Assembly: GCA_026014545.1 (NCBI GenBank)
Contig: JAOZIH010000006.1
Coordinates: forward strand, 1 to 64,000
Direction: 5' to 3'
Length of the DNA stretch: 64,000 nt
Source: Candidatus Bathyarchaeota archaeon
Lineage (GTDB): Archaea > Thermoproteota > Bathyarchaeia > Bathyarchaeales > Bathycorpusculaceae
How positions within the stretch are numbered: the stretch's first letter is position 1; each line of letters opens with the position of its first letter. The position numbers were made by a program, and so were the translations under genes. The notes beneath the pieces are model-generated. The model had not been told where the DNA came from. It worked only from the letters and a program-made list of their open reading frames with translations, and made no database searches. Of this stretch, positions 26,674 to 36,696 are shown piece by piece.

Positions 26674-27105
26674 CTACTGTTTTGAGGTAGAATGGGTGAT
26701 TAGCATCTTTAATGCGCTTTCAAGCTCATCGAGGCGTTTTATTATCATGTCCGAGTGATATTTGATCCATGGGCTTAGGTGCTCCATTTCTGAGACTACG
26801 ATGACTTGTTTGCCTTTGCGCTTAGCGTAAAATAGCTCCATGCATGCGCCCGCGGAAAGCTTGGGCAAATAGGCAATTATGATGTCGCTGCGGTCAATGT
26901 CGTCTAAGTCGCGTTGGATAAATCCGTATGCCGGCACGTTGTCCCACCAGCATTTCTCGTCGCCTTTATAGAGAATCTTCTCGCGTCGCCAGGGGTCAAT
27001 CACGTCTAAGCCTAGTTTCACGCAGATTTTGGTGATTACGTCTCTATAGCCTTGTTCGTTTTCCATGCCCAGAATTGGGCCCGAGATAAAAACTGTGTTC
27101 TTCAT
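26674..27105 (-). CDS. nucleoside 2-deoxyribosyltransferase-like protein
   Basis: A 143-residue Rossmann-like protein with the family marks VFISGPI at the N-terminus, a central RDLDDIDRSDIIIAYLP strand-loop, and AGACMELFYAKRKGKQVIVV, where the Glu is the expected catalytic nucleophile. Members cleave or exchange N-glycosidic bonds in nucleosides or nucleotides. The length is typical. It lies between the DUF255 gene upstream and CbiB downstream, all on the same strand. Confidence 0.8.
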   Translation of the reverse strand: MKNTVFISGPILGMENEQGYRDVITKICVKLGLDVIDPWRREKILYKGDEKCWWDNVPAYGFIQRDLDDIDRSDIIIAYLPKLSAGACMELFYAKRKGKQVIVVSEMEHLSPWIKYHSDMIIKRLDELESALKMLITHSTSKQ

Positions 27106-27143
27106 AACTGAGGCGAGTTAAAAAGTGTTGGAGATTTAATAAT

Positions 27144-29207
27144 TTATTGCTCGTTTACTCCGAGAAGTTGCAGCAATTTTTCAGCTTTGTTGGTTGGAGG
27201 CATGCATATCTGATTACAACACACGTACGCAGTGGCTTTACCCTCAATTTTTTTGTAGCCCATCTCGTTATCCCGTTTTAGTGAAACTACCACATTAGGC
27301 AGATATTGCGCTTTTAAAGCTCTAAACATATCCTGCATGTTTTCTTCATTTGGGTCGCCTACTAAAGTGACTTGATAGGTCGGCCCAAGCGCAAAATCTA
27401 AACCGATGAACATGAAAGTGTGCGCCGCTGGCGCTTGCTTTACTTCCTGTGAAAAGGCTGTGATGATTTGGTTAGCTTTATCTGCATATTCCGTTTCGCT
27501 GGACAATTGTGCCAAGCGCAATAAGTTTAGCAGAGCCACAGAATTACCCGAAGGAACCGCACCATCATATACTTCTTTTATCCTAGGAAAAGCGGCGTCT
27601 GCATCTTTTGTTGTGAAGTAGAAGCCGCCAATCGTTTTATCCCAAAACTGTTCAATCATTGTTTTGGTTAACTCTGATACCGCTTGCAAATATTTGTCTT
27701 CGAAACTTGACTCATAAATTTCGATGAGACCAAATACGAAAAATGCGTAATCGTCAAGAAATCCTTTTACTGACTTCTCGCCTTTTGCATAAAGATGATA
27801 AAGTGTTCCATTTTCACTCCTCATGTTCGCTAGTATGAAGTCTGCGGCTATTCGGGCAGCCTCCATGTACCGAGGCTCGTTAAAAACGAAACTTGCTTTT
27901 GCCAAAGCAGCAATCATTAAACCGTTCCAGTCCAATAAAATCTTGTAATCCTTTGCCGGAGGGATACGACTTTTCTTTTTATCAAAAAGCGCATGTGAAA
28001 TTTTGTTTAGCCTAAAGGCAAGTTCGTCGAGACTCATGTTGAGCTCTGGAGCAATTTCTGTTAGTGGCTTTGCTATATGAAGTATATTTTTGCGGTTTCG
28101 CCTACGTATAGCTTCAGCATAATTGCCCATAGAGCTAATACCAAAAATCCTGATTGCTAAATCTGCTTCTTCACGGCTTAAGGTATTTCTGATTTCTTCT
28201 TCAGTCCACAAGTAGAATTTGCCCTCTTCGCCCTCGCTGTCTGCGTCTTCGGACGAGTAAAAAACTCCGTCAGGCGACGTTAAATCTCTCAGAACATACT
28301 CCAAAACCTCTTTAGCAGTTAATTTGAACAGCGCATCACTTGTTACTTGATATGCTTCTATGTAAGCCAAAACCAGCAACGCTTGATCATACATCATCTT
28401 TTCGAAATGCGGAACCAGCCATTCTGCGTCTGTTGAGTAGCGATGGAAACCAAAACCTACGTGGTCGAAGATGCCGCCTAGTCTCATGGCACGCAGGGTT
28501 TTCTCCACCATTTCTAATGCTGCCTTTTCTTTGGTTCTGTTCCAGTACCTCAACAAAAACAGCAAGTTGTGAGGAATAGGAAACTTTGGAGCCCCATTAA
28601 AACCTCCGTTTTCCTCATCAAAGTTTAAAACAAACCACTCGTAAGCATAATTCAACACATCCCTATTCAGGCCGCTTTCTACACTTCTTTGCTCCAGACG
28701 CTCTATTCTATTTCTTACCTCGATTCCCACCGCATCTAATTCAGACCTATGAGGCATCCAGATTCTTTTAATCTGAGGAATAAGCTCCATCATTCCAACT
28801 GAACCGAACCTGGTGTTTTTGGGGATATAAGTAGCAACGAAAAAGGGTTTTTTATCCGCCGTAATTATTATGTTAAGTGGCCACCCGCAGTTTTTTCCCA
28901 TCACTTGACATACTTTCATGTAAAACTTGTCTATGTCAGGCCTTTCTTCCCTGTCAACCTTTATGCAGACAAATGCGTCATTCATCAGCTTGGCCACTTC
29001 CTCGTCGTCAAAACTTTCTTTTTCCATGACATGGCACCAGTGACATGAAGAATAGCCTATAGAAACAAAAACAGGTTTATCTTGCGCTTTAGCTTTTGCA
29101 AAAGCCTCTTCACTCCACGGATACCAGTCTACGGGGTTATAAGCGTGCTGAAGCAGGTAAGGGCTCTTTTCATGTATCAATCTATTTGGTTTTCTTTCTC
29201 TAGACAC
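27144..29207 (-). CDS. DUF255 thioredoxin-like / glycan-type (alpha/alpha)6 protein (YyaL/SPATA20 family)
   Basis: A 687-residue protein of the widespread YyaL family. It begins [21 protein letters not shown] and has a thioredoxin-like domain with C55-H-W-C58, the motif [10 protein letters not shown], and then a long helical (alpha/alpha)6 barrel (about 190-560) like those of glycosidases and epimerases. The biochemical role of the family is not established. It ends near a CVC/CCNQ-C cluster ([11 protein letters not shown]). Full length for the family. Gene start matches the conserved opening. Confidence 0.9.
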   Translation of the reverse strand: MSRERKPNRLIHEKSPYLLQHAYNPVDWYPWSEEAFAKAKAQDKPVFVSIGYSSCHWCHVMEKESFDDEEVAKLMNDAFVCIKVDREERPDIDKFYMKVCQVMGKNCGWPLNIIITADKKPFFVATYIPKNTRFGSVGMMELIPQIKRIWMPHRSELDAVGIEVRNRIERLEQRSVESGLNRDVLNYAYEWFVLNFDEENGGFNGAPKFPIPHNLLFLLRYWNRTKEKAALEMVEKTLRAMRLGGIFDHVGFGFHRYSTDAEWLVPHFEKMMYDQALLVLAYIEAYQVTSDALFKLTAKEVLEYVLRDLTSPDGVFYSSEDADSEGEEGKFYLWTEEEIRNTLSREEADLAIRIFGISSMGNYAEAIRRRNRKNILHIAKPLTEIAPELNMSLDELAFRLNKISHALFDKKKSRIPPAKDYKILLDWNGLMIAALAKASFVFNEPRYMEAARIAADFILANMRSENGTLYHLYAKGEKSVKGFLDDYAFFVFGLIEIYESSFEDKYLQAVSELTKTMIEQFWDKTIGGFYFTTKDADAAFPRIKEVYDGAVPSGNSVALLNLLRLAQLSSETEYADKANQIITAFSQEVKQAPAAHTFMFIGLDFALGPTYQVTLVGDPNEENMQDMFRALKAQYLPNVVVSLKRDNEMGYKKIEGKATAYVCCNQICMPPTNKAEKLLQLLGVNEQ

Positions 29208-29371
29208 AAAAATCCTTTTCCAACAAATAACTTAGCTAGCAATCCTCTTTTATTAAGCGTCCGCCAAAACTTGACAGCGACAAAAAATTTCCAAGATGTG
29301 CAGAAGCAGTGCTTTATGTTTGAAAGCTTTTGTCGCTATTTTTATAAGCGAATTGAACGAAGTAATTTTTT

Positions 29372-30157
29372 ATGCAAGCTGAAATCGGCATAATCGGCGG
29401 AACCGGCCTATACGACCCGAAATTGTTCACAAACGCGAAGGAAATAAGCGTGGACACGCCTTACGGCCCGCCCTCGGATGTTATCACGGTGGCAGAGCTG
29501 AATGGCAGAGGGGTGGCGTTTTTGCCCCGACATGGCAGAAAGCATACGATAAGGCCGACGGATGTGAATTCGCGGGCGAATATTTTTGCTTTGAAAAAAC
29601 TTGGCGTCACGCGGATACTTGCCTCTTCGACCGTCGGTTCTTTAAGAGAGGAGTACCAACCCGGCGACATCGTGTTTGTTGACCAGTTTATTGACCGAAC
29701 CACCCGGCGGGAGCAGTCGTTTTACACGGAAAACCGTGTCTGCCACATATCCGTAGCTGAGCCCATGTGCCCCGAGGTAAGGCGAGCGCTGATCGCCATC
29801 GCTAAGGACGCGGGATTCCGCGCGCATGAAACTGGCACCTACGTCTGCATAGAAGGCCCACGCTTCTCCACGAAAGCCGAGTCTCGTATGTATCGAGGCT
29901 GGGGCGCTGATGTGGTGGGTATGACGCTTGTGCCCGAGTGCGTTCTTGCACGCGAGGCTGAGCTGTGTTACGCGTCCATCGCGATGGTCACGGATTATGA
30001 CGTGTGGAAGGAGCATCCAGTATGCGTGGACGATATTGTCCAGACCATGCGCAGCAACATCGAGAAAGTTAAGCATATAATCGTTGAAGCTGTTAAGCGC
30101 CTGCCGAAGGAGCGCAACTGCGAGTGTGGTAGCGCCTTGAAAAACGCGTTTGTTTAA
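29372..30157 (+). CDS. mtnP: S-methyl-5'-thioadenosine phosphorylase (MTAP/PNP family)
   Basis: A 261-residue phosphorylase with IIGGTGLYDP, DTPYGPPSD, FLPRHGRKHTIRPTDVNSRANI, IEGPRFSTKAESRMYR and MTLVPECVLAREAE, all standard for MTAP-type enzymes. It cleaves methylthioadenosine to adenine and methylthioribose 1-phosphate; some archaeal members also use other purine nucleosides. A TATA-like TTTTATAAG about 25 nt upstream implies a leaderless message. Next comes adenine phosphoribosyltransferase, which would recycle the released adenine. Confidence 0.92.
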   Translation: MQAEIGIIGGTGLYDPKLFTNAKEISVDTPYGPPSDVITVAELNGRGVAFLPRHGRKHTIRPTDVNSRANIFALKKLGVTRILASSTVGSLREEYQPGDIVFVDQFIDRTTRREQSFYTENRVCHISVAEPMCPEVRRALIAIAKDAGFRAHETGTYVCIEGPRFSTKAESRMYRGWGADVVGMTLVPECVLAREAELCYASIAMVTDYDVWKEHPVCVDDIVQTMRSNIEKVKHIIVEAVKRLPKERNCECGSALKNAFV

Positions 30158-30177
30158 ACGGTTGAGGTGAAAGAAGC

Positions 30178-30714
30178 TTGAAGTGTAAACTGGATCTAAA
30201 GGCAAAAGTGCGGAGAATTCCCGAGTTTAAAGGCGTGGTTTTCTGGGACATCACGCCGCTTTTGAAGGATAAGCAGTGCTTCAGAGAGTGCATCAAGCGG
30301 TTAGCCGACCATTTCCGCGGTAAAGCCATAGATGTTGTGGCGTCAAATGAGGCCCGCGGCTTCATAGTCGGCGCCGCATTAGCCTACGAGCTCGGCGCAG
30401 GTTTTGTTCCGATAAGGAAGAAGGGAAAGTTGCCCTACAAATGCGTGGATCTCACGTACAAAAAGGAGTATGAGTGCGATACCATCGAGATTCATGAGGA
30501 CGCCATTCAGCCCGGCCAGAAAGTGCTGCTGATTGATGATTTGCTGGCGACAGGCGGCACCGTTAAGGCAAACATCGAACTGATCGAGAAGCTTGGCGGC
30601 GAAATCGTGGGCGTAGGCTTCCTAATAGAACTCGGCTACCTCAATGGAAGAAAAACCATCGGAGACAAATACGACGTTTACTCGCTCATTCAAATCAACA
30701 CAACAAACGGTTAA
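30178..30714 (+). CDS. apt: adenine phosphoribosyltransferase
   Basis: A 178-residue type I phosphoribosyltransferase with the PRPP loop VLLIDDLLATGGT and the family opening VRRIPEFKGVVFWDITPLLKD. RGFIVGAALAYELGAGFVPIRKKGKLP is the adenine-specific block. It converts adenine plus PRPP to AMP. TTG is the start codon: GAGGTGA lies about 9 nt before it and no ATG fits. It begins 20 nt after the MTAP gene, so the two form a salvage operon. Confidence 0.93.
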   Translation: MKCKLDLKAKVRRIPEFKGVVFWDITPLLKDKQCFRECIKRLADHFRGKAIDVVASNEARGFIVGAALAYELGAGFVPIRKKGKLPYKCVDLTYKKEYECDTIEIHEDAIQPGQKVLLIDDLLATGGTVKANIELIEKLGGEIVGVGFLIELGYLNGRKTIGDKYDVYSLIQINTTNG

Positions 30715-30794
30715 ACTCTGCTTACGCGTTTATAGCGTTTCATTAACTTTTTAAATACTTAAACGGCACATTCTTCTTTCGAGAGTGAATAATA

Positions 30795-32582
30795 GTGAAC
30801 CTATTCGTGTTTCTGGCAATTTGGGCTTTGTTATGGTATATTCCGTTGCCGCCGAGAAAATTCCGGTTGACATCTGTGTGGCGCTTTGTCTCGCTTCTGA
30901 TAGGCTTGCTAATTTTCTTAATTATCGCCTTATTGCAGACCCCATTAAGCGTTTTTATTTACCTATTATTTCTCACAAGGCTATTCTTGGCCATTATCGA
31001 ATGCCTTTCCATCGAACCCATGAAAATTGGAGAGCTTAAACAGTATGTTTCCGCAGGCACGCATGGTCCAGTAAAAGTTTCTTTTAAATTTCCCAGAAAA
31101 ACCATCGCTCTTCTGCTTATAGGCATATTCTTGCTCTCCACTGGCACGCTAATTGTTTATGGCCAGATTCAGCAGGTAACTAACGCAGCATACTTCAACA
31201 GTTTTATCCAGCCAGCCGATGGCTTGCCGTTCAGCAGCACAATCCCGGATGATATGGTTCGCCTTGTTACACGCGAGCTTGCCGTGTCAATAGCGCGGCG
31301 GCACATGTCAGAGTTCGGAAGCAACACGCAAATCTTGGGATGCCACATAACTGAAGCGTCTGATGGGAGCCTTGTCTGGGTAGCCGCCGTCGGCTCAACC
31401 AACGTTATAGCGGAAAACTACATCAAAGGCTTCATCATTGTAGACGCAACTGACCCCACAGTTCCGCCGACGATACTGCGCAACGAATTCGACGTTGGTG
31501 AAGGCTTATGGTGGGATCATAATGTGCCATTCCGCAATTACATGGCTGACATGGCACGCACCTACGGAGTAGCCTACTACACATGGGACTCAACCATAGG
31601 CAGCCTCATGTACGTGGTAACACGCTATAATGTCGGGTTTGACCTAATCATGCGATATGAGCCGCCACTTGTCTATGATGCGCAAGGCAACCTGCAATAT
31701 GCACCCGCAGCAGTCCAAGCCATTCCGGAGTGGATTACGCAGGTATATGACGAAAACTGGCTTGAAGCAATGATAACCGAGATGGGCAACTTTCGGAGAA
31801 CAAGCGGCTTTGACTACTGGGCAGGCGGCTTCCTCTGGCTGATTCCCCCAAGCCGCGACCGCTTCGAAATCACTGAGGACACACGGTACATAGTTGACCC
31901 CGAAACAGGCGATGTCGTAGCCCTTGTCTGTGTTAATCCAGTGGGGAATCAGCGGACGCTTTCAGGAGTTTTCAAAGCCACCCGTGAAGGCATCCTATTC
32001 TATGACTTCTCACGTGAAAACTACATCTCCGGCATGACTGCCGAGGACTTGGTTGAAGGGCGGCTGCCAAAACCAGCCACAGGTAACTATTACGCCATGA
32101 TGCCGCTTCTTTACACCGTGGAAATCTCCGCGGGCAATTATAGGCTAGCATGGTACGTGCCGATCTACTGGTATGAGCTAAGCGGCGAAGCTGACGAAAC
32201 CGTGTATTTAGCTGGCTTCGCAATCGTTGACGCATTGGACACAAGCAAAATAGCCTTAACCATCGGCGAGCAAGGCATGAAAAGTGAGCAGCTAGTGCAG
32301 AGAACACGATTAGACTTCATCAAGCTGTTTGGTGCCGCAGCAGCCTATCTGGAGCTGGACGCCACTGTCTTGGGCAAATATGATTACGTGGAAGACGGAG
32401 TAACGCACATAGCGCTACACCTTGACAACACCACTTACCCGTGGGTAGAAGCAACACCGAAGACGCTGGCGCCCGATCAATGGAATGAACTTTTAGCAAC
32501 AGAGCCAGCCGACAGAGTCAAGTTGCAGCTGGAAAAACGAGGCGATAAGTGGATAATAACACTCTTCAAAAACGTCGGTTAA
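30795..32582 (+). CDS. large membrane-anchored outer-domain protein, unknown function
   Basis: A 595-residue protein with three hydrophobic segments in the first ~120 residues and then a single ~470-residue soluble domain, presumably outside. The soluble part has repeated strands like DGSLVWVAAVGSTNVI, IVDATDP, DPETGDVVALVCV and AGFAIVDALD. These suggest two or three related beta modules, reminiscent of PepSY-type repeats but not clearly that family. The start is GTG. The gene follows the salvage operon by 80 nt and is probably separate. No family is recognised. Confidence 0.6.
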   Translation: MNLFVFLAIWALLWYIPLPPRKFRLTSVWRFVSLLIGLLIFLIIALLQTPLSVFIYLLFLTRLFLAIIECLSIEPMKIGELKQYVSAGTHGPVKVSFKFPRKTIALLLIGIFLLSTGTLIVYGQIQQVTNAAYFNSFIQPADGLPFSSTIPDDMVRLVTRELAVSIARRHMSEFGSNTQILGCHITEASDGSLVWVAAVGSTNVIAENYIKGFIIVDATDPTVPPTILRNEFDVGEGLWWDHNVPFRNYMADMARTYGVAYYTWDSTIGSLMYVVTRYNVGFDLIMRYEPPLVYDAQGNLQYAPAAVQAIPEWITQVYDENWLEAMITEMGNFRRTSGFDYWAGGFLWLIPPSRDRFEITEDTRYIVDPETGDVVALVCVNPVGNQRTLSGVFKATREGILFYDFSRENYISGMTAEDLVEGRLPKPATGNYYAMMPLLYTVEISAGNYRLAWYVPIYWYELSGEADETVYLAGFAIVDALDTSKIALTIGEQGMKSEQLVQRTRLDFIKLFGAAAAYLELDATVLGKYDYVEDGVTHIALHLDNTTYPWVEATPKTLAPDQWNELLATEPADRVKLQLEKRGDKWIITLFKNVG

Positions 32583-32822
32583 CCGTTCGCGTAAACGCCT
32601 TTCTGCATCATTTACCAGAAGATTAAAGGCAAAAATGATGAAGTTTTATTGGTTCCTCCCGTCTTTTGGGCGTACCAAAATTGACATCTTGCATGCAAAG
32701 CGCTTCAAGCTGAAGAAGTAGAATTCAAGCAGTTCGATAAAATTTTATCCTCTATCAAACAAAGAAACGCTTGATAATGGCTTCGTTACCGCGTTAAAGC
32801 TTTTCTGCTTTGAGGCTACTAT

Positions 32823-33185
32823 ATGCAAAGCAACGTGATGCGTATGCAGCTGGAGCAAGCTAAGACCACAAATAAGGCATTGAACGAATTAAGCGAAAGC
32901 TGCGTCGACTTGATTAACGCAGTAAAAAGCACGGCTAACTCCGCGGAAGCCGCCAAGAAGTTATGGCGCGAAGGAAACAAATCTCGACTCATCGAACTCG
33001 GGATAGCCTTGATTGTGTTTCCAGAGCCTACTGCAATAAGCGAGGTTATAGGCGCAGGCTTCGTGGCTGCGGGTACCATTAAAAAGGGCATTCAGAATAG
33101 GTCACTCTATCTTGAGGATGTGACTAAAACCTTTAAAAACACCATGAAGGCTGTGCTGGAAATGCGTAATTCTGTGAAAATCTGA
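32823..33185 (+). CDS. small helical protein, unknown function
   Basis: A 120-residue, mostly helical protein: an amphipathic first half (LEQAKTTNKALNELSESCVDLINAVKST), a hydrophobic Gly/Ala/Pro segment (about 58-83) and a charged helical end. The hydrophobic part may insert in or touch the membrane. No family recognised. The 240 nt upstream hold no other gene. Confidence 0.55.
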   Translation: MQSNVMRMQLEQAKTTNKALNELSESCVDLINAVKSTANSAEAAKKLWREGNKSRLIELGIALIVFPEPTAISEVIGAGFVAAGTIKKGIQNRSLYLEDVTKTFKNTMKAVLEMRNSVKI

Positions 33186-33233
33186 TTTTTGATGCACCTA
33201 ATTTAGCGAAGTTGCGCCATAACGATGCTTCAG

Positions 33234-33641
33234 CTATTTCGCGAGGGTTGAAATGAAACTGCCCTTATTTGTGAAAGGCAATATCGCTTTATTTGATGTT
33301 GCTTCAACTTTAATTGCGCCGTTCGTGCTTATTTTTTGGCATATGAGGTTTAGTGTGTTTTCTGTGTAGTTTAGTATGTTTTGGCCTTCAGCCGTAAGCT
33401 TGTAGATTTTCCGCGGCCGCTCGCTTGCCATGTTCCATTCGCTATGCACATAGCCCTTCTTCTCAAGCGCAGCCAACAGCGGATAGATAGTGCTGGGCCC
33501 AAAGTAAACACCGAAAGTCCGCCGTATCTTCGTTATAACCTGATAACCATGCATAGGCTCCACACTTAGAAACTGCAAGATAATCAAATCTAGGAGACTT
33601 TTTGCAAGTTTGGTTTGAACTTCTTTTTGTAGGTTGGTCAT
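33234..33641 (-). CDS. PadR-family transcriptional regulator
   Basis: A 135-residue winged-helix protein with the PadR core: LLDLIILQFLSVEPMHGYQVITKIRRTF, then FGPSTIYPLLAALEKKGYVHSEW and RKIYKLTAEGQNIL. The C-terminal tail is short and polar. Immediately upstream are AGGGAGAT as ribosome site, a dyad ACAAGA-N6-TCTTGT (33665-33682) and a TATA-like TGTATAAAGA. That order places the dyad over the transcription start, as expected for autorepression. Confidence 0.87.
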   Translation of the reverse strand: MTNLQKEVQTKLAKSLLDLIILQFLSVEPMHGYQVITKIRRTFGVYFGPSTIYPLLAALEKKGYVHSEWNMASERPRKIYKLTAEGQNILNYTENTLNLICQKISTNGAIKVEATSNKAILPFTNKGSFISTLAK

Positions 33642-33664
33642 GTTTTATCTCCCTCTGTTGTTCT

Positions 33665-33682
33665 ACAAGACATGTATCTTGT
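33665..33682 (-). promoter_or_regulatory. dyad ACAAGA-N6-TCTTGT, probable PadR operator
   Basis: A perfect 6-bp inverted repeat with a 6-nt spacer lies 24 nt before the PadR start, just downstream of a TATA-like box. Binding here would block transcription of the regulator. Confidence 0.45.
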
Positions 33683-33899
33683 GTCTTTATACAGAATAAA
33701 GGCGGATATAAAGGTTCATACATATCAAAAGCATACCTTAAGCATACGGCAAAACGCATCAGCAATGGCAAAAAAGCATCTGCGCCAGGACTACTCGCAT
33801 CAGAAAAAGCATGTTTTATCCTATGATACTGGCCTAAAAAGCAGCTGTTCAACACATCTACAAAAAACTAGCACCGGCAACATTGACAGAGCGGCAAAA

Positions 33900-34289
33900 T
33901 CACAGCTTTTGCACTCTGAGGAAAGCGCGGAGATCATTCAAGTACTCTGTGAATTCCAATTTTCTTTTTTTTGGGATGTGCACGAAATCTTGAATTCTCT
34001 TGTGGAGCTCTTCGATTATTCTGATTTCTATTAGTTTTGCTCCTTCCCCAAAGATTTGCTCAATAGCTTTCGTGAACTCTTTGGCTCTATTGGGAATTTC
34101 CTGCTTTTTTATTTTGAAAGTTTTTTCCATGTAAGTATAGATAAGCTGCGTGATGGTTGGTCCTAAAGGCGCAAATGCAGCGTCAATTGCTTCTGTTAGG
34201 GCGGTTTCATAATTTTTTTCTTGTAGGCTAATTTTCTTTTTGCGAGATGGGAGGGCGTATGCCGCGGTCATGTTTGTTGTTTTCATCAT
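33900..34289 (-). CDS. NitrOD5-like small regulator-type domain protein
   Basis: A 129-residue protein. From about residue 28, the segment LTEAIDAAFAPLGPTITQLIYTYMEKTFKIKKQEIPNRAKEF then IFGEGAKLIEIRIIEELH resembles the NitrOD5 output domain found at the C-terminus of sensory proteins in Thaumarchaeota and Bathyarchaeia. Here it stands alone behind a ~25-residue basic leader. The role of the domain is not established. A strong GGAGGG ribosome site and a large promoter dyad precede the gene. The assignment rests on pattern memory. Confidence 0.6.
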   Translation of the reverse strand: MMKTTNMTAAYALPSRKKKISLQEKNYETALTEAIDAAFAPLGPTITQLIYTYMEKTFKIKKQEIPNRAKEFTKAIEQIFGEGAKLIEIRIIEELHKRIQDFVHIPKKRKLEFTEYLNDLRAFLRVQKL

Positions 34290-34311
34290 TTTTTCGTAAC
34301 CCTCCTTTTTT

Positions 34312-34350
34312 GTAGTTGTGTAATACTGTTGTTGTGTATTACTTGACTAC
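34312..34350 (-). promoter_or_regulatory. nested dyad upstream of NitrOD5-like gene
   Basis: Two nested inverted repeats share one axis: GTAATAC (34320-34326) with GTATTAC (34336-34342), and outside them GTAGT (34312-34316) with ACTAC (34346-34350), each separated by 3 nt from the inner arm. It lies between a TATA-like GATATATTAAG (about 34367-34377) and the ribosome site of the gene, the position of a repressor operator. Confidence 0.5.
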
Positions 34351-34530
34351 ATATTACATCGCAAGACTTAATATATCTGTTATTTTCCACGACGACATAT
34401 TCCAAAACTCGATATATTTACGCAAAAAGGCACACGCAATCCCGACAACACAACCAACAAAACAACACAAAAACTATAAAAAGACTAACCTAACAGTATC
34501 CCAGCTACCTCCCTTCTACGGCTGAAAACC

Positions 34531-35679
34531 ATGAAAAAAATACTAACAATAACCTTCCTAAACTTTTTCATATCAGGAGGACTAACACTCACCATCCCAC
34601 TACTGCTACTAGAAAGAAGCGTCAACTTAGTAGAAATAGGCCTCGTAATCTCCGTCCTACCTATAGTCTTCCTGATTGCACGCCTATTCATGGCCGCAAT
34701 CGCCGACCTAAAAGGCTGGAGACGCTTCTATCTCCTACTAAACTGGCCATCCAGCCTCCTAGCCACACTCTTATACTTCATCGCAAACTCCACACCCGTA
34801 TTTCTTCTCGGAAAAATCGCCGAAGCCTGCAAGGAATCCGCCTACTGGGCAGTAAACCGCACCGCCATTTTCTCATTAGCACCTAACCGCGAAGAAAAGG
34901 AAGCCACAAGAAACACCGCCATAATATTCCTCGCAACAGCCATCGGCAGCGCCACTGCAGGTTTAGGCATCTACGCTTTCGGCTTTTCAATTACACTCAG
35001 CGTTTTCATTGCAGCATCAGCATTTATTGGAATCCCAGCTGCTGCTCTATGGAAAACTGGACAAAAGTTCACACCTAAAAATGCTCAAACAAGAAAATTA
35101 TTCGAGCTAAGAAATTATGGGAAAAAATTCTGGCTCGTTTCAATACCATTACTGTTTTTCAGCTTAGCTTACTACCCGCTGTTAAATTTGCTTATACCCG
35201 TCTTCATGGCACAGCAATTAGGCTATAATTATCTTACAATAGGCTTATCGTACATGCTATTCAACATGATAGCTGGAATAAGCATTTTCGGAACCCTAAA
35301 GTTTCAGCTTGGAACAAAAAGAGCCATCTTGCAAAGCAGCATCGCCCTTCTCGCTTCCGCTTTTCTAGCTTATTCAAACCTTTACTTTCCCGCGTTATTT
35401 CTGGCTTTAGCAGCTGCGGAAGGCCTAGGCATGGGCTTTTTTGAAGCCATAATTGCGAAAGCAACTAAAAATAGACCCAGCGTCTCCGTTGACATAGGCT
35501 TGCTTCACGTTCCCATGAGGTTCGCAGAGTTCATCTCGCTGCTATACGCAGGAATCGCCGTAGAAGCCGTTGGCTACGCCCCAATGTTCATTCTTTCTGG
35601 AATCTTCTTTACAATTTTCTCTGCTCTTGCAGTGAGATTACTTAAAAATAATGAAAACACCAGCGACAAATGCGTTTAA
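34531..35679 (+). CDS. MFS transporter
   Basis: A 382-residue membrane protein with about twelve helices. The loop after helix 2 has FMAAIADLKGWRRFYLL, the major-facilitator D-x-x-G-R-R signature in modified form. It has MFS length and symmetry but nothing that identifies the substrate. Codon use is noticeably richer in ACA/CTA/ATA in the first 300 nt than in its neighbours. A TATA-like ACTATAAAAAG lies about 60 nt upstream. Confidence 0.75.
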   Translation: MKKILTITFLNFFISGGLTLTIPLLLLERSVNLVEIGLVISVLPIVFLIARLFMAAIADLKGWRRFYLLLNWPSSLLATLLYFIANSTPVFLLGKIAEACKESAYWAVNRTAIFSLAPNREEKEATRNTAIIFLATAIGSATAGLGIYAFGFSITLSVFIAASAFIGIPAAALWKTGQKFTPKNAQTRKLFELRNYGKKFWLVSIPLLFFSLAYYPLLNLLIPVFMAQQLGYNYLTIGLSYMLFNMIAGISIFGTLKFQLGTKRAILQSSIALLASAFLAYSNLYFPALFLALAAAEGLGMGFFEAIIAKATKNRPSVSVDIGLLHVPMRFAEFISLLYAGIAVEAVGYAPMFILSGIFFTIFSALAVRLLKNNENTSDKCV

Positions 35680-35700
35680 AGGCAACAGTGCAAAATTATG

Positions 35701-36696
35701 CTAACCACTGACCTTATTGCAGGCTACCCAGTGCCCGTTGCCTACGTCAACAAGCTCGGGCACGTTTTCAATACAATTATACTCCTTTGCGTATATGCAG
35801 CGCGGGTGAAAACGGCATCCCTTAGGCGGGTTTATTGGGCTGGGAACTTCTCCCGGCAGCACTATCCGTGACCTTTTGTTTTCTGGGTCTGGAACAGGAA
35901 TCGCCGAAAGCAACGCTTGCGTGTACGGGTGCAACGGCGAACTGAACAACTCGCTTGTTTCAGCTATTTCCACAAATTTACCGAGGTACATAACAGCTAC
36001 TCTATGACAAATATGCCTAACAGTGCTAAGGTCATGAGAAATGTAGAGGTAAGCTATCCCAAATTTCTGCTGTAGCTCCTGCATTAAATTTAAGATTTGC
36101 GCTCTAACCGAAACATCTAAAGAAGCCACAGGCTCATCTGCAATCAGTAACCTCGGCTCTACTGCCAAAGCGCGGGCAATGCAGATTCTCTGGCGCTGCC
36201 CGCCACTGAATTCATGCGGGTACCTCTCTGCGTGATAGTCTTCCAAACCCACTAACTCCAGTAATTCGTAAAGTCTAGCATGCCACTTTTCCTTGGGCAC
36301 ATGCTTGTGGATAACAAAAGGCTCCATGATTATATCCGCCACAGTCATTCTCGGGTCAAGCGACGCGTAGGGATTCTGAAAGACATACTGCATCTTGCGT
36401 CTCAGCTTCAAAATTTCCTGCTGGTTCTTTGACTTGAAAATTCTGCCAATTTCCTGCCCTTCAAAGTAGATTTCTCCGGAAGTAGGCGGATCCAAATAGA
36501 GCACCGCTCTGGCAGTGGATGTCTTTCCGCAGCCGCTTTCTCCAACTAAACCAAACGTTTCGCTTTTTCTAACCGAAAAGCTTACGCCGTCAACTGCATG
36601 AACAACGCCGACCTCTTTTTTCAGAAATACACCTCGACTCGTTAACGGGTAATGCTTGACGAGGTTTTTGACTTCCAAGATCATTTCGTTACTCAC
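35701..36696 (-). CDS. oligopeptide ABC transporter ATPase (OppF-like)
   Basis: A 331-residue ATPase with GESGCGKTS (Walker A), the signature FSGGQ, LLIADEP (Walker B), and the Opp-type C-terminal tail GCRFHPRC. A family Cys-rich end follows (YNCIENVPELV). GTG at 36696 is chosen as start: it overlaps the upstream stop as GTGA and is preceded by AGGGAGTG. It pairs with the OppD-like ATPase to power the two permeases upstream. The order B-C-D-F is that of a complete importer. Confidence 0.92.
   Translation of the reverse strand: MSNEMILEVKNLVKHYPLTSRGVFLKKEVGVVHAVDGVSFSVRKSETFGLVGESGCGKTSTARAVLYLDPPTSGEIYFEGQEIGRIFKSKNQQEILKLRRKMQYVFQNPYASLDPRMTVADIIMEPFVIHKHVPKEKWHARLYELLELVGLEDYHAERYPHEFSGGQRQRICIARALAVEPRLLIADEPVASLDVSVRAQILNLMQELQQKFGIAYLYISHDLSTVRHICHRVAVMYLGKFVEIAETSELFSSPLHPYTQALLSAIPVPDPENKRSRIVLPGEVPSPINPPKGCRFHPRCIYAKEYNCIENVPELVDVGNGHWVACNKVSG

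Noticed and set aside
32620-32720. possible C/D-box RNA (ATGATGA at about 32635, CTGA at about 32711)
   Set aside because: The boxes are too far apart and no D'/C' pair or terminal stem was found.
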